DNA of 64,000 nt, taken from positions 70,852 through 134,851 of the forward strand of contig JANLPR010000045.1 of NCBI GenBank assembly GCA_031367345.1. Reading direction: 5' to 3'. The position numbers and the translations under genes are program-made. The notes under the pieces were generated by a model. It made no database searches. It was not told where the DNA came from and was given only the letters and a program-made list of their open reading frames with translations. Source of the DNA: JADKIH01 sp031367345. GTDB taxonomy: Bacteria > Bacteroidota > Bacteroidia > AKYH767-A > 2013-40CM-41-45. Below, piece by piece: positions 54,138 through 62,737 of this stretch. How positions within the stretch are numbered: position 1 is the stretch's first letter; the number at the start of each line of letters is the position of its first letter.

Positions 54138-55409
54138 ATGATTCAGATAAATACCATCCGTGAGAAAAGTGAATTCGTAATTGAACGTCTGGCGGTAAAA
54201 AATTTTGATGCCAAGCATATCGTTGCCGATATTCTCGAAATCGATGAAACTAAAAGGAAAGTCCAAAACGAATTGGATCAACTTTTATTTCAACAAAACA
54301 CGCTTGCAAAACAAGTTGGTGATCTTTATAAGAGTGGAAAAAAAGCAGAAGGCGATGAGTTAAAAAATATGAGCACTGCTTTAAAGCAATCTTCAAATTC
54401 TCTTCAAGAACAGTTGAACCATCTCGAATCGAAATTAGAATCGGAGTTGGTGAAACTTCCAAATATTCCTTCTGCCAGCGTTCCTAAAGGTCGCACTCCC
54501 GAAGATAACGAAGTGGTTTTTCAAGAAGGTGCTATTCCTGAATTGCACGAAAAAGCTGTTCCGCATTGGGAACTGACTACGAAATATGATATTATCGATT
54601 TTGAATTAGGAGTTAAACTTACCGGTGCAGGATTTCCCGTTTACAAAGGTAAAGGTGCGCGTCTTCAACGTGCGCTAATTAATTTTTTCCTCGATAAAGC
54701 TGTTGAAGCGGGGTACAAAGAAATTCAACCTCCTATTCTAATCAATAAAGAAAGTGGTTTTGGAACAGGACAACTTCCCGACAAAGATTCGCAGATGTAC
54801 AATGTAACGCTCGATGAATTTTATTTAATTCCTACTGCTGAAGTACCGGTTACAAATATGTATCGCGATGTAATTTCAAAAGCGGAGGAATTACCTATAA
54901 AAATGTGTGCGTACACTCCTTGTTTTCGTCGTGAAGCCGGTAGCTATGGTAAAGACGTTCGCGGATTAAATCGTTTACACCAATTTGATAAGGTGGAGAT
55001 CGTACAATTGGAACGACCGGAAAATTCTTATCAAGCACTCGACCAAATGGTAGAGCATGTGAAAGGTCTGCTTAGAAGTTTACAACTTCCTTTTAGAATT
55101 CTTCGTTTGTGTGGAGGTGATATGAGTTTTGCCAGCGCATTAACATTCGATTTTGAAGTGTATTCTGCAGCTCAAAAAAAATGGTTGGAGGTTAGCTCTG
55201 TTTCGAATTTTGAAACATTCCAAGCAAACAGAATGAAATACAGGTATCGCGAAGGAAGTGAAAAACCTCAGCTGGCGCATACACTCAATGGTAGCGCTCT
55301 TGCTCTTCCACGAATTGTTGCTGCTCTTTTAGAAAATAATCAGACACTGGATGGCGTTATAATTCCCGACGCTCTTCGAAACTATACAGGCTTCGACAAA
55401 ATCAATTGA
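54138..55409 (+). CDS. serS: Seryl-tRNA synthetase
   Basis: Class II synthetase that charges tRNA-Ser. 423 residues. N-terminal coiled-coil arm to about residue 110 that contacts the long variable arm of tRNA-Ser. Motif 2 is CFRREAGSYGKDVRGLNRLH, with QFDKVEIVQ; the motif 3 region is HTLNGSALALPRIVAALLEN. VSSVSNFETFQANRMKYRY is the serine-specific region. The TGA overlaps the TTG of the next gene, which suggests translational coupling. Confidence 0.97.
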   Translation: MIQINTIREKSEFVIERLAVKNFDAKHIVADILEIDETKRKVQNELDQLLFQQNTLAKQVGDLYKSGKKAEGDELKNMSTALKQSSNSLQEQLNHLESKLESELVKLPNIPSASVPKGRTPEDNEVVFQEGAIPELHEKAVPHWELTTKYDIIDFELGVKLTGAGFPVYKGKGARLQRALINFFLDKAVEAGYKEIQPPILINKESGFGTGQLPDKDSQMYNVTLDEFYLIPTAEVPVTNMYRDVISKAEELPIKMCAYTPCFRREAGSYGKDVRGLNRLHQFDKVEIVQLERPENSYQALDQMVEHVKGLLRSLQLPFRILRLCGGDMSFASALTFDFEVYSAAQKKWLEVSSVSNFETFQANRMKYRYREGSEKPQLAHTLNGSALALPRIVAALLENNQTLDGVIIPDALRNYTGFDKIN

Positions 55410-57250
55410 AAAATAAAACGAAATATATTTTCCACTCTTCTTCAGTATTTATTCTGTTGTACTTTGTGTTGTCTGTTTTTTCTGTAACTGCGCAGAGTTT
55501 CCAGGATCGTCAACTAGCCGATCAGTATATGAATAATGCAGAGTATGAAAAGGCAGCGCAACTTTACGAGAAACAATTAGACCGCGATCCGTTTGGTACT
55601 TATCCGCCGTATTTCCGTTGCCTTATCGCATTAAAAGATTTTGATGCGGCTGAAAAATTAGCTAAGAAATTTGTGAAGAAGCAAGAATCGAATCTTTCTT
55701 TTCTTGTAGATCTTGGTTATGTTTATTCTTTGCAAAATTCACCCGATAAAGCAAAGGCGCAATACGATAAAGCGATAAAATTATTAAAGCCTGATCAAAA
55801 TCAAGTAATGGTGTTGGCTAATTCTTTTGCTGCCAAGCAAGAAAGCGATTATGCGCTCGCTACTTATTTGCAAGGGAAAATTTTATTGAAAGGCACGTAC
55901 GGATTTTATTTTGAAACAGCCGACATCTATTATCAAAAAGGTGACTATGAAAAAATGACGAACGAATACCTCGAGGCCGTTTACGAAAACCCAATGATGC
56001 AGCAGAGTGTACTCAATATTCTTCAGGCAAGAATTGGTATTGATCCTGAAAATAATCGTTCAGATCTTTTTAGAACTTCTTTGCTTCGAAGGATTCAACA
56101 ATCGCCAGAACGTACTGAGTTTTCAGAAATGTTGATCTGGTTTTTTATTCAGCAAAAAGATTTTTCATCGGCCTTCATTCAGGCAAAAGCAATTGATAAA
56201 AGATTGAAAGAAGATGGCAGTCGCATTTTTCCCATCGCTTCTATGGCAGCAGCAAATGACGATTATGATGTAGCAATAAAAGCATTTCAATACATTATAG
56301 ATAAAGGAGCAGACAATAATAATTACATCGCTGCCAGAATGGAATTGCTAAATACGTTGAGCAGAAAAATTACAGTCGATAATAATTTTGTTCCTACCGA
56401 CCTTATTAAACTGGAGAAAGATTATCTGAATACTTTATCTGAATTAGGAAGAAGTGGTAAAACAGCAGGTCTAATTAAAGGCTTGGCTCATTTACGAGCT
56501 TTTTACCTCGATAAAATTGATTCGGCTGAAACTGACTTAGAGAATGCAATTGATTTTCCCGATATATCTGCTCAAGTAAAGGCGCAATGTAAATTGGAGC
56601 TAGGCGATATCTATTTGTTCAATGGAAATGTTTGGGATTCGGATCTTTTGTATGCACAAGTTGACAAAGATTTTAAACATGATGCTATTGGGCAAGAAGC
56701 AAAATTTAGAGGAGCCAGATTGGATTATTTTCGTGGCGATTTTTTGTGGGCTCAAGCTCAGTTAGATGTTTTGAAAACAGCCACTTCACAGCTGATTGCT
56801 AACGATGCTCTTTCTTTGTCGTTGCTCATAAGCGATAATATGGGATTAGATTCCACAACTGATGCGTTGATGCTGTATTCTAGGGCCGATCTTCTGAGTT
56901 ATCGGAATAAAAATGATGATGCTTTGGCTTTGCTTGATTCAATTCACATTCTTTACCCTACTCATTCATTGGCCGACGATGCTTGGTATAAAGAAGCACA
57001 GATTATGGATCTAAAAAGAAATTGGAATGCAGAAGATTCATTGTACGAAAAAATAGTTCGCTATGATAGTACCGGAATATTAGCTGATGATGCTATTTAT
57101 CATAGAGCAATTTTGCAAGAGAATAAATTGAGCAATAAAATTAAAGCGAAAGAATTATACCAGAAGTTAATTGAAGATTATCCGGGTAGTGTATTTGTTG
57201 TCGATGCAAGAAAAAGATATCGTGTATTACGCGGAGATCTTGTAAATTAA
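55406..57250 (+). CDS. Exported tetratricopeptide-repeat protein
   Basis: 614 residues with a TTG start overlapping the serS stop by 4 bases (TTGA); no ATG nearby in frame. Signal peptide ending near VTAQ-SF. Many TPR-like helix pairs, e.g. ADQYMNNAEYEKAAQLYEKQ, LGYVYSLQNSPDKAKAQYDK and ELYQKLIEDYPGSVFVVDAR at the end, the last of the YbgF/CpoB style. It probably works as a periplasmic scaffold. Function unknown; co-transcription with serS and the DUF4286 gene is likely from spacing. Confidence 0.82.
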   Translation: MKNKTKYIFHSSSVFILLYFVLSVFSVTAQSFQDRQLADQYMNNAEYEKAAQLYEKQLDRDPFGTYPPYFRCLIALKDFDAAEKLAKKFVKKQESNLSFLVDLGYVYSLQNSPDKAKAQYDKAIKLLKPDQNQVMVLANSFAAKQESDYALATYLQGKILLKGTYGFYFETADIYYQKGDYEKMTNEYLEAVYENPMMQQSVLNILQARIGIDPENNRSDLFRTSLLRRIQQSPERTEFSEMLIWFFIQQKDFSSAFIQAKAIDKRLKEDGSRIFPIASMAAANDDYDVAIKAFQYIIDKGADNNNYIAARMELLNTLSRKITVDNNFVPTDLIKLEKDYLNTLSELGRSGKTAGLIKGLAHLRAFYLDKIDSAETDLENAIDFPDISAQVKAQCKLELGDIYLFNGNVWDSDLLYAQVDKDFKHDAIGQEAKFRGARLDYFRGDFLWAQAQLDVLKTATSQLIANDALSLSLLISDNMGLDSTTDALMLYSRADLLSYRNKNDDALALLDSIHILYPTHSLADDAWYKEAQIMDLKRNWNAEDSLYEKIVRYDSTGILADDAIYHRAILQENKLSNKIKAKELYQKLIEDYPGSVFVVDARKRYRVLRGDLVN

Positions 57251-57271
57251 TTTTATAAAAGGAATATTGAA

Positions 57272-57577
57272 ATGATCGTTTATAATGTAACAACAAATAT
57301 TGAAGCTTCTGTTCATGAAGATTGGTTGCAATGGATGAAAACAGTTCATATTCCGGAAGTGATGCGTACTGGAATGTTTTCTGACTTTCGCTTTTTGAAA
57401 GTGATGAGCGATGATGAGTCGGGTGGATTTACTTATTCAATCCAATATACTTGTGAAAGTATGGCGCGCTATGAGCAATACACTAATGAATTTGCACCAA
57501 AACTTAGAACTGATACTATTGCGCGATATGGTGATAAATTTCTTGCTTTCAGAACCTTGCTGGAAGTAGTAGAATAA
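57272..57577 (+). CDS. DUF4286 family protein
   Basis: 101 residues, cytoplasmic, single small alpha/beta domain: MIVYNVTTNIEASVHEDWLQ, then WMKTVHIPEVMRTGMF and a C-terminal FAPKLRTDTIARYGDKFLAF. It closely fits DUF4286, a family of dimeric ferredoxin-like fold seen mainly in Bacteroidota. No known function. It is 21 bases after the TPR gene and 94 bases before rsmA; the same order is common in Bacteroidota as far as I recall. Confidence 0.88.
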   Translation: MIVYNVTTNIEASVHEDWLQWMKTVHIPEVMRTGMFSDFRFLKVMSDDESGGFTYSIQYTCESMARYEQYTNEFAPKLRTDTIARYGDKFLAFRTLLEVVE

Positions 57578-57671
57578 TGAAATTAGTTCTGACTCTTATT
57601 TGTAGAGGATAAAAATCAGGAATTGTTTCGTGAAATAATACAGACGATTTTGATGGGTATAAAAAATAATA

Positions 57672-58445
57672 ATGACAGTTAAAGCAAAAAAATTTCTTGG
57701 TCAACATTTTTTAAAAGATCCGGCTATTGCAGAAGAGATCGTCAATTTTTTAGGCGAAAGTAATCTGTATTCTGATGTACTGGAAATTGGTCCCGGTATG
57801 GGAATACTTACTCAATTTTTATTTGAGAATAAAAAATTTCACACAAAAATTGTTGATCTCGATCTAGAATCAATTGAGTATTTGAATAATCTTTATCCTC
57901 TTCGTCAACAAGATATTCTTCACGACGATTTTTTGAAATTAGAAACTAATAATATTTTCAAAGGGCAGTTTGCGATTATTGGGAACTTCCCTTATAATAT
58001 TTCTTCTCAAATTTTATTTAAAGTATTAGAGGAAAGAGATCGAATACCGGAAGTTGTCGGAATGTTTCAAAAAGAAGTAGCGGAGAGAATAGCTGGCACG
58101 CCGGGAGGAAGGGAATATGGGTTGCTTAGTGTTTTTATGCAAGCTTTTTATGATGTAAAAATTGTAAGACAATTAACACAAACTGATTTTTTGCCACCAC
58201 CAAAAGTAAAATCTGCGGTATTGCATTTTTTGAGAAAAGAAAATTTTGATTTAGGATGCGACGAAAAAGATTTTCGACGTGTTGTTAAAATGGCCTTCAA
58301 CCAACGACGTAAAACCTTGCGTAATGCGTTGTCGGCTGCTGTAGCTCGTGATATTGATATTCCATTTGGTTCGTTAAGAGCAGAGACGCTAGGGTGGCAG
58401 CAATTTGTAGAACTCACTAATTTTATTGTTTCATTACCTAAATAA
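57672..58445 (+). CDS. rsmA: 16S rRNA dimethyladenosine transferase
   Basis: KsgA/RsmA, dimethylates A1518 and A1519 of 16S rRNA in late 30S assembly. 257 residues. Motif X is KKFLGQHFLKDPAIAEEIV, motif I is VLEIGPGMGILTQFL, and the catalytic N-x-P-Y/F motif IV is IIGNFPYNISSQILFK. The C-terminal helical domain includes FNQRRKTLRNALS. The next gene starts 11 bases later. Confidence 0.96.
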   Translation: MTVKAKKFLGQHFLKDPAIAEEIVNFLGESNLYSDVLEIGPGMGILTQFLFENKKFHTKIVDLDLESIEYLNNLYPLRQQDILHDDFLKLETNNIFKGQFAIIGNFPYNISSQILFKVLEERDRIPEVVGMFQKEVAERIAGTPGGREYGLLSVFMQAFYDVKIVRQLTQTDFLPPPKVKSAVLHFLRKENFDLGCDEKDFRRVVKMAFNQRRKTLRNALSAAVARDIDIPFGSLRAETLGWQQFVELTNFIVSLPK

Positions 58446-58456
58446 TTTTGTCATTA

Positions 58457-59404
58457 ATGAAAATTATTTTCATCGATACTGTTCATTCTGCACTGTGGGA
58501 TGGTTTGTTGTCTGACGGACATGAATGCGTAGCGGCGTATAATTTTTCGCGTGAACAGATTTTAACTGAACTACCAACAACAAACGGAATTGTAATCAGA
58601 AGTCGAATTACAATTGATAAGGAAATTCTTGATTTAGCAAAAGAGCTGAAATTTATAGCTCGTGCCGGTGCTGGATTAGAAAGCATCGATGTGGAGTATG
58701 CAAATAGCAAAGGAATTGTTTGTATGAATTCGCCTGAAGGAAATAGAAATGCTGTAGGCGAGCATGCGATAGGAATGCTTTTATCATTATTCAATAATCT
58801 GAATCGTGCTGATCGACAAATAAGATTAGGCAAGTGGAATAGAGAAGTGAATAGAGGTATAGAGCTTGAAGGAAAAACAATTGGTATTATTGGATATGGA
58901 CAAATGGGAACTTCATTTGCGGAAAAATTAAAAGGATTCAATTGTAAAGTACTTGCATACGATAAATACAAAAAGGATTTTGGAAACGAGTTTGTAAAGG
59001 AATGTTCACTGGAAGTGTTGCAGCATACTTCCGATATAGTGAGCTTGCACATTCCTTTAACGAAAAAGTCCACTTTTTTCATTGATAAAAATTTTATCGA
59101 ACAAATGAAAAAACCATTCTATCTGATCAATACTGCTAGGGGGAAATGTGTATCAACAGCTGATTTAATTTCCGGATTGAAAGATGGAAAAGTGTTAGGA
59201 GCTTGTTTAGATGTTTTTGAGTACGAAGATAATTCGTTCGAAAAGTTTTCAATTGAATCGGCTCGATTAAATGAAAATCCGGATTGGCAATATTTGATAA
59301 AATCGGAGAATGTTATTTTAAGTCCACACATTGCAGGATGGACACAAGAGTCTTATCGAAAAATTTCTGAGGTATTGTTGGAGAAAATTCGAATGATGAA
59401 GTAA
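58457..59404 (+). CDS. D-2-hydroxyacid dehydrogenase (phosphoglycerate dehydrogenase-like)
   Basis: 315 residues from ATG 58457; a TTG at 58448 in frame is less likely. The NAD-binding motif is IGIIGYGQMGTSFAEKL, and active-site residues Arg, Glu and His can be placed in INTARGKCV, the ACLDVFEYED segment and LSPHIAGWT. No C-terminal ACT domain, so it is shorter than classic SerA. Substrate could be 3-phosphoglycerate, glyoxylate or another 2-keto acid; an AGAGLESIDVEYANSKGI segment is typical of the whole family. Confidence 0.88.
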   Translation: MKIIFIDTVHSALWDGLLSDGHECVAAYNFSREQILTELPTTNGIVIRSRITIDKEILDLAKELKFIARAGAGLESIDVEYANSKGIVCMNSPEGNRNAVGEHAIGMLLSLFNNLNRADRQIRLGKWNREVNRGIELEGKTIGIIGYGQMGTSFAEKLKGFNCKVLAYDKYKKDFGNEFVKECSLEVLQHTSDIVSLHIPLTKKSTFFIDKNFIEQMKKPFYLINTARGKCVSTADLISGLKDGKVLGACLDVFEYEDNSFEKFSIESARLNENPDWQYLIKSENVILSPHIAGWTQESYRKISEVLLEKIRMMK

Positions 59405-59566
59405 ATTTGCCTGAAGCGAAGTTGAAGTTCGAAGTAAAGATTCAGTTTCAATTGAGATTTTTTTACAGGATGGAATTTTGGAATTTTTGTGAAATCAAAA
59501 TTTTTGACATTACATTGTTTCTTTTATCCGCATTCACAATTTAGATTTACTACTGCTGATTTGAAA

Positions 59567-60958
59567 TTATTCAATAATGACTTTGCCGCGTGCTATATTA
59601 TTTTTGTCGGCGATTAAAAAATTATACATTCCTTTCGCTAGTCCTTCGCAATTCACTTTTATACTATTAAAATCAACAATGAAAGGAAGTGAAATAAGAT
59701 TTCCAATGGAATTGTAAAATTGAAAACTTATGTTGTCATTCATCACATGTTTTAATTCTATTCTAAAATGATTTTGAGCAGGGTTAGGGTAAGTAAGACT
59801 TATTATTTCTGTTTTTCCAATTTCGTTTATTTCAGTTAAAAGATCAGAGAACACTGGTCCGGTTGAAAGGCCTGCTCCACTGATTCCTGAGCCTAAATTT
59901 ATTCCATTCGCGTTGAAGTTACATAAGCTTCCTGTTGCATTTGGATCGGAAACGGTAGCTAGATAGTGAGTTCCATATCTAGCTATGTAAATAATTCCAT
60001 TGGGTGCTAATTGCATATATCCAACATTGTAACTTCCCGTTCCTGTTGCACTGCCGACAAGAGTAGCAGAAGATTGAATAGCATTAGCATTATAAACTGA
60101 TAAATCGAATTGATAAACTAATGTATTGGTCCATTGAGTAAAGTATAATTTCGAACCGTTGGGAGAAAATGCAACTCCCCATGCCATAGAATAATTTGGA
60201 ATAGTAATGGGGTTAGAAATTATTCCTGTTTGTTTATCAAAATTGAAGAGCTGTATTTCGTTGCTGTATTCGCATGCATTAGCGATATGAGATCCGTCTT
60301 GTGAAATAACTAGCTGCCCCATTGCCCCATGATCGTAACCATAAGACCCGCCGGAATTTGAAATGCCAACAGTAGAAGTTACCGGAACGAGGTCTAATCC
60401 GTTTGCGTCAACTTTATATGCATTGAAATTAGCATTTCCGAATTCGTGTGTTATTACCCAAAAACGATTATTGCCTTGATCGAAATATGCTGCAAGTTTT
60501 TCTGTTGATGGAGTATGAAGAAGAATATTCTTAGCTGTGACAGCTCCTTGGAAATTATTGAGACTTATGTTTACAGTAGAATAACGCAAGCCGGCTTGAG
60601 ATCCGAATTCAGGTACGGTGAAAATGTAAGTTAGTTTATTATTCACAGGAACTATCAGCGCAGTTTGGCCGCCAGTTAAGCTTCCCATCAAGCCGGAACC
60701 ATTTTGCATAATTGCATTTGTATTCGTATAAACGTTTACTCCGTTCGTATAAAAAAGCAAATTACCATTATCATCACACGCAGAAGCCGTATTATCATAG
60801 GTAAACATTGGTCGGTTTTGTACGGATGTTGGCGTCTGATTAAAGTCTAGAGCTACATTAGTTCCAAAAACCCAGTAGTTATTGAATTTAGAAGAAAATG
60901 CAAAACAATTACTAACGAATAAAAGTTGAAAAATTAAGAGTAAGCTGTTTTTATTCAC
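59567..60958 (-). CDS. Secreted T9SS protein with propeller-like repeats, copy 1
   Basis: 463 residues. Signal peptide MNKNSLLLIFQLLFVSNCFA. The N-terminal part opens WVFGTNVALDFNQTPTSVQN and has DDNGNLLFYTNG, a pattern I know from multi-copy Bacteroidota surface proteins with a beta-propeller-like body (repeats of the type VAFSPNGSKLYFTQW). The last 80 residues form a Por secretion sorting domain (TYPNPAQNHFRIELKH to RGKVIIE). It is exported by T9SS. No catalytic motif is recognised. It resembles its neighbour at 61156-62646 in both the N-terminal motif and the sorting tail. Confidence 0.82.
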   Translation of the reverse strand: MNKNSLLLIFQLLFVSNCFAFSSKFNNYWVFGTNVALDFNQTPTSVQNRPMFTYDNTASACDDNGNLLFYTNGVNVYTNTNAIMQNGSGLMGSLTGGQTALIVPVNNKLTYIFTVPEFGSQAGLRYSTVNISLNNFQGAVTAKNILLHTPSTEKLAAYFDQGNNRFWVITHEFGNANFNAYKVDANGLDLVPVTSTVGISNSGGSYGYDHGAMGQLVISQDGSHIANACEYSNEIQLFNFDKQTGIISNPITIPNYSMAWGVAFSPNGSKLYFTQWTNTLVYQFDLSVYNANAIQSSATLVGSATGTGSYNVGYMQLAPNGIIYIARYGTHYLATVSDPNATGSLCNFNANGINLGSGISGAGLSTGPVFSDLLTEINEIGKTEIISLTYPNPAQNHFRIELKHVMNDNISFQFYNSIGNLISLPFIVDFNSIKVNCEGLAKGMYNFLIADKNNIARGKVIIE

Positions 60959-60988
60959 TTCTTTCTTTTTTAAAGGTGAGCTTCAAAA

Positions 60989-60996
60989 CAAATATA
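60989..60996 (-). promoter_or_regulatory. Candidate -7 element of the first minus-strand T9SS gene
   Basis: On the minus strand this reads TATATTTG, an exact TAnnTTTG, about 30 bases upstream of the ATG. No -33 box was found. Confidence 0.33.
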
Positions 60997-61155
60997 TTAA
61001 ATTCTTTTGATTTACTAGTGGCTTGTAATTAATGGTAGTGCTTTTATGGCTAACGGACTTTTTAGATAGGTCAATTCTTCGAAAATGTTTATTAAAAAGA
61101 AAGCGGATAGGTTGGATTTGCTTTGTGCAAGAATTTTTTGTGATACTCAATTAAT

Positions 61156-62646
61156 TTACTGCACCATCAATTTTCTAATAAGTAAGTTCTTATCGGTTTT
61201 TACTTGTATAAAATACACTCCCGGCAAAAACGACTCTACAGAAAATGTACAGCCGTTTACATTCCAACTTATTTTAGAAGGCAAATTTATTTCACCGAAC
61301 GAATTGAAAATTTTAATTTCTGTAGCGTGATAATCTTGCCATTGCAACTGTACTTGGTTGTGAGCAGGATTCGGATAAATTGAAAAAGTTTTTTGCTCAA
61401 CGGTTTCTGCAACGGAATTGGTAAGCGAATCGCAAGCTGATCCTACAACAGGACCTAAATCATAATTGGGATTTATTCCCAATCCATAATAAGTACGGTA
61501 ACCGCCCAGATAAAAAGAATAAGGTTGAAAATCGCAAGCAGCACCTAATTGATTGGGCTGATTGATTACACTTAAATTCATGTTGATGGAATTGTAAGTA
61601 GTGTCAGCATAAGGGAAATTATAACCATTGCCATCGTCGTAAGCAATTCCCCAATATATTTTACCATTAATAGCTAATCTTAAGTCGCCTGAACCATAGT
61701 ACGGAAAATAGAATGAATGGATTAATTGACGTGAGTTAGAAATGTTGGATGCAAATAATTCATATTGAAATAAGCAATTCAATGTATCATCGACAGTAAC
61801 ATACAACACAGAATCATTTGGAGAAAATGCCGCCGACCAAAAAAAGTCGGCAGGAATTTGAGTTTCCGGATTTATCTGAATGCGATTGCTCAGTAATCCG
61901 GTACATCTGTCGAAATCGTAATATTCTAATAAGCCGGAAGCTGAAACCAAAACCATTTTACTTCCGGAATTATTGAAAAAGAATCGAATAATTCCTGAGC
62001 TTGGAGTGAATCCAATTCGTTGAATTACTTCGGAGGAAATTCCCTGATCAGAGATTAAATATCTATGAATTGAATCATTATAATTAAAATACGATTTTAA
62101 AAGTAGCCAATAGTCTCTTCCGTTTCCATGCTTGATTGCAATAAGATTATCTGTAGGGTATTCGCCATTTAAGTTATTTAAAAGGATATTTTTTTGAATC
62201 ACTTTTCCCAAACCATTATTATAACTCATATCAATTACGCTATAATACAGCTCGGGATTGATGGTAACACCCGTGTGGAAAATATAATATTGATTTGAAT
62301 TTGCAGGATTAGGAATTATTTGCATTTCATGATACCAACCATTTGCTACAAGTGTATCTCCGTTCTCCATTATTTGATTCATTTTATTGAAGACACAGCC
62401 CATCTTTTCATTAATTGAACCTGTTGGACGATGAAAACTCTGACAATAAAACAAGATATTCCCTAGTGAATCAGTAATTGAACAAGCCGTACCACGGGTT
62501 CGGATTGCGCAATTACTAATTACGGGAGGACTTTGATTAAAATCGATCTGTACGCTATCGCCAAAACACCAAACAGCATCGCGTCGTATTTGAGCAGTGA
62601 GCTGTGTGCTGAAGAGGAGGAATAGGAGAAGGATTTTAGATTTCAT
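61156..62646 (-). CDS. Secreted T9SS protein with propeller-like repeats, copy 2
   Basis: 496 residues. Signal peptide ending near LTAQ-IR. It opens VWCFGDSVQIDFNQSPPVIS and has TDSLGNILFYCQS, which match the N-terminal marks of the neighbouring 59567-60958 protein; the core contains AAFSPNDSVLYVTVDDTLN. The sorting domain at the C-terminus starts SIYPNPAHNQVQLQWQDYHA and ends RKLMVQ. Surface location by T9SS is very likely; function unknown. The pair probably came from duplication of an ancestral gene, with strong later divergence. Confidence 0.82.
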   Translation of the reverse strand: MKSKILLLFLLFSTQLTAQIRRDAVWCFGDSVQIDFNQSPPVISNCAIRTRGTACSITDSLGNILFYCQSFHRPTGSINEKMGCVFNKMNQIMENGDTLVANGWYHEMQIIPNPANSNQYYIFHTGVTINPELYYSVIDMSYNNGLGKVIQKNILLNNLNGEYPTDNLIAIKHGNGRDYWLLLKSYFNYNDSIHRYLISDQGISSEVIQRIGFTPSSGIIRFFFNNSGSKMVLVSASGLLEYYDFDRCTGLLSNRIQINPETQIPADFFWSAAFSPNDSVLYVTVDDTLNCLFQYELFASNISNSRQLIHSFYFPYYGSGDLRLAINGKIYWGIAYDDGNGYNFPYADTTYNSINMNLSVINQPNQLGAACDFQPYSFYLGGYRTYYGLGINPNYDLGPVVGSACDSLTNSVAETVEQKTFSIYPNPAHNQVQLQWQDYHATEIKIFNSFGEINLPSKISWNVNGCTFSVESFLPGVYFIQVKTDKNLLIRKLMVQ

Positions 62647-62705
62647 TTTAATGATTAATTAGAATTTTAATCAATGAATTTACTCCGATAATGAATCATT
62701 AAAAT
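62645..62705. repeat. 12-bp perfect inverted repeat upstream of the second T9SS gene
   Basis: ATTTTAATGATT (62645-62656) is the exact reverse complement of AATCATTAAAAT (62694-62705), 37 bases apart. The left arm overlaps the ATG region of the minus-strand gene at 61156-62646, so it could fold in the mRNA leader or bind a dimeric regulator. AT-rich, so chance is possible. Confidence 0.45.
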
Positions 62706-62737
62706 TACTATTATTTAAAGATACTAATTTATTTTTA

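Noticed and set aside
58483..59082. 199-codon minus-strand open frame
   Set aside because: It lies wholly inside the hydroxyacid dehydrogenase gene on the other strand, whose motifs are clear, and its own sequence resembles no family.
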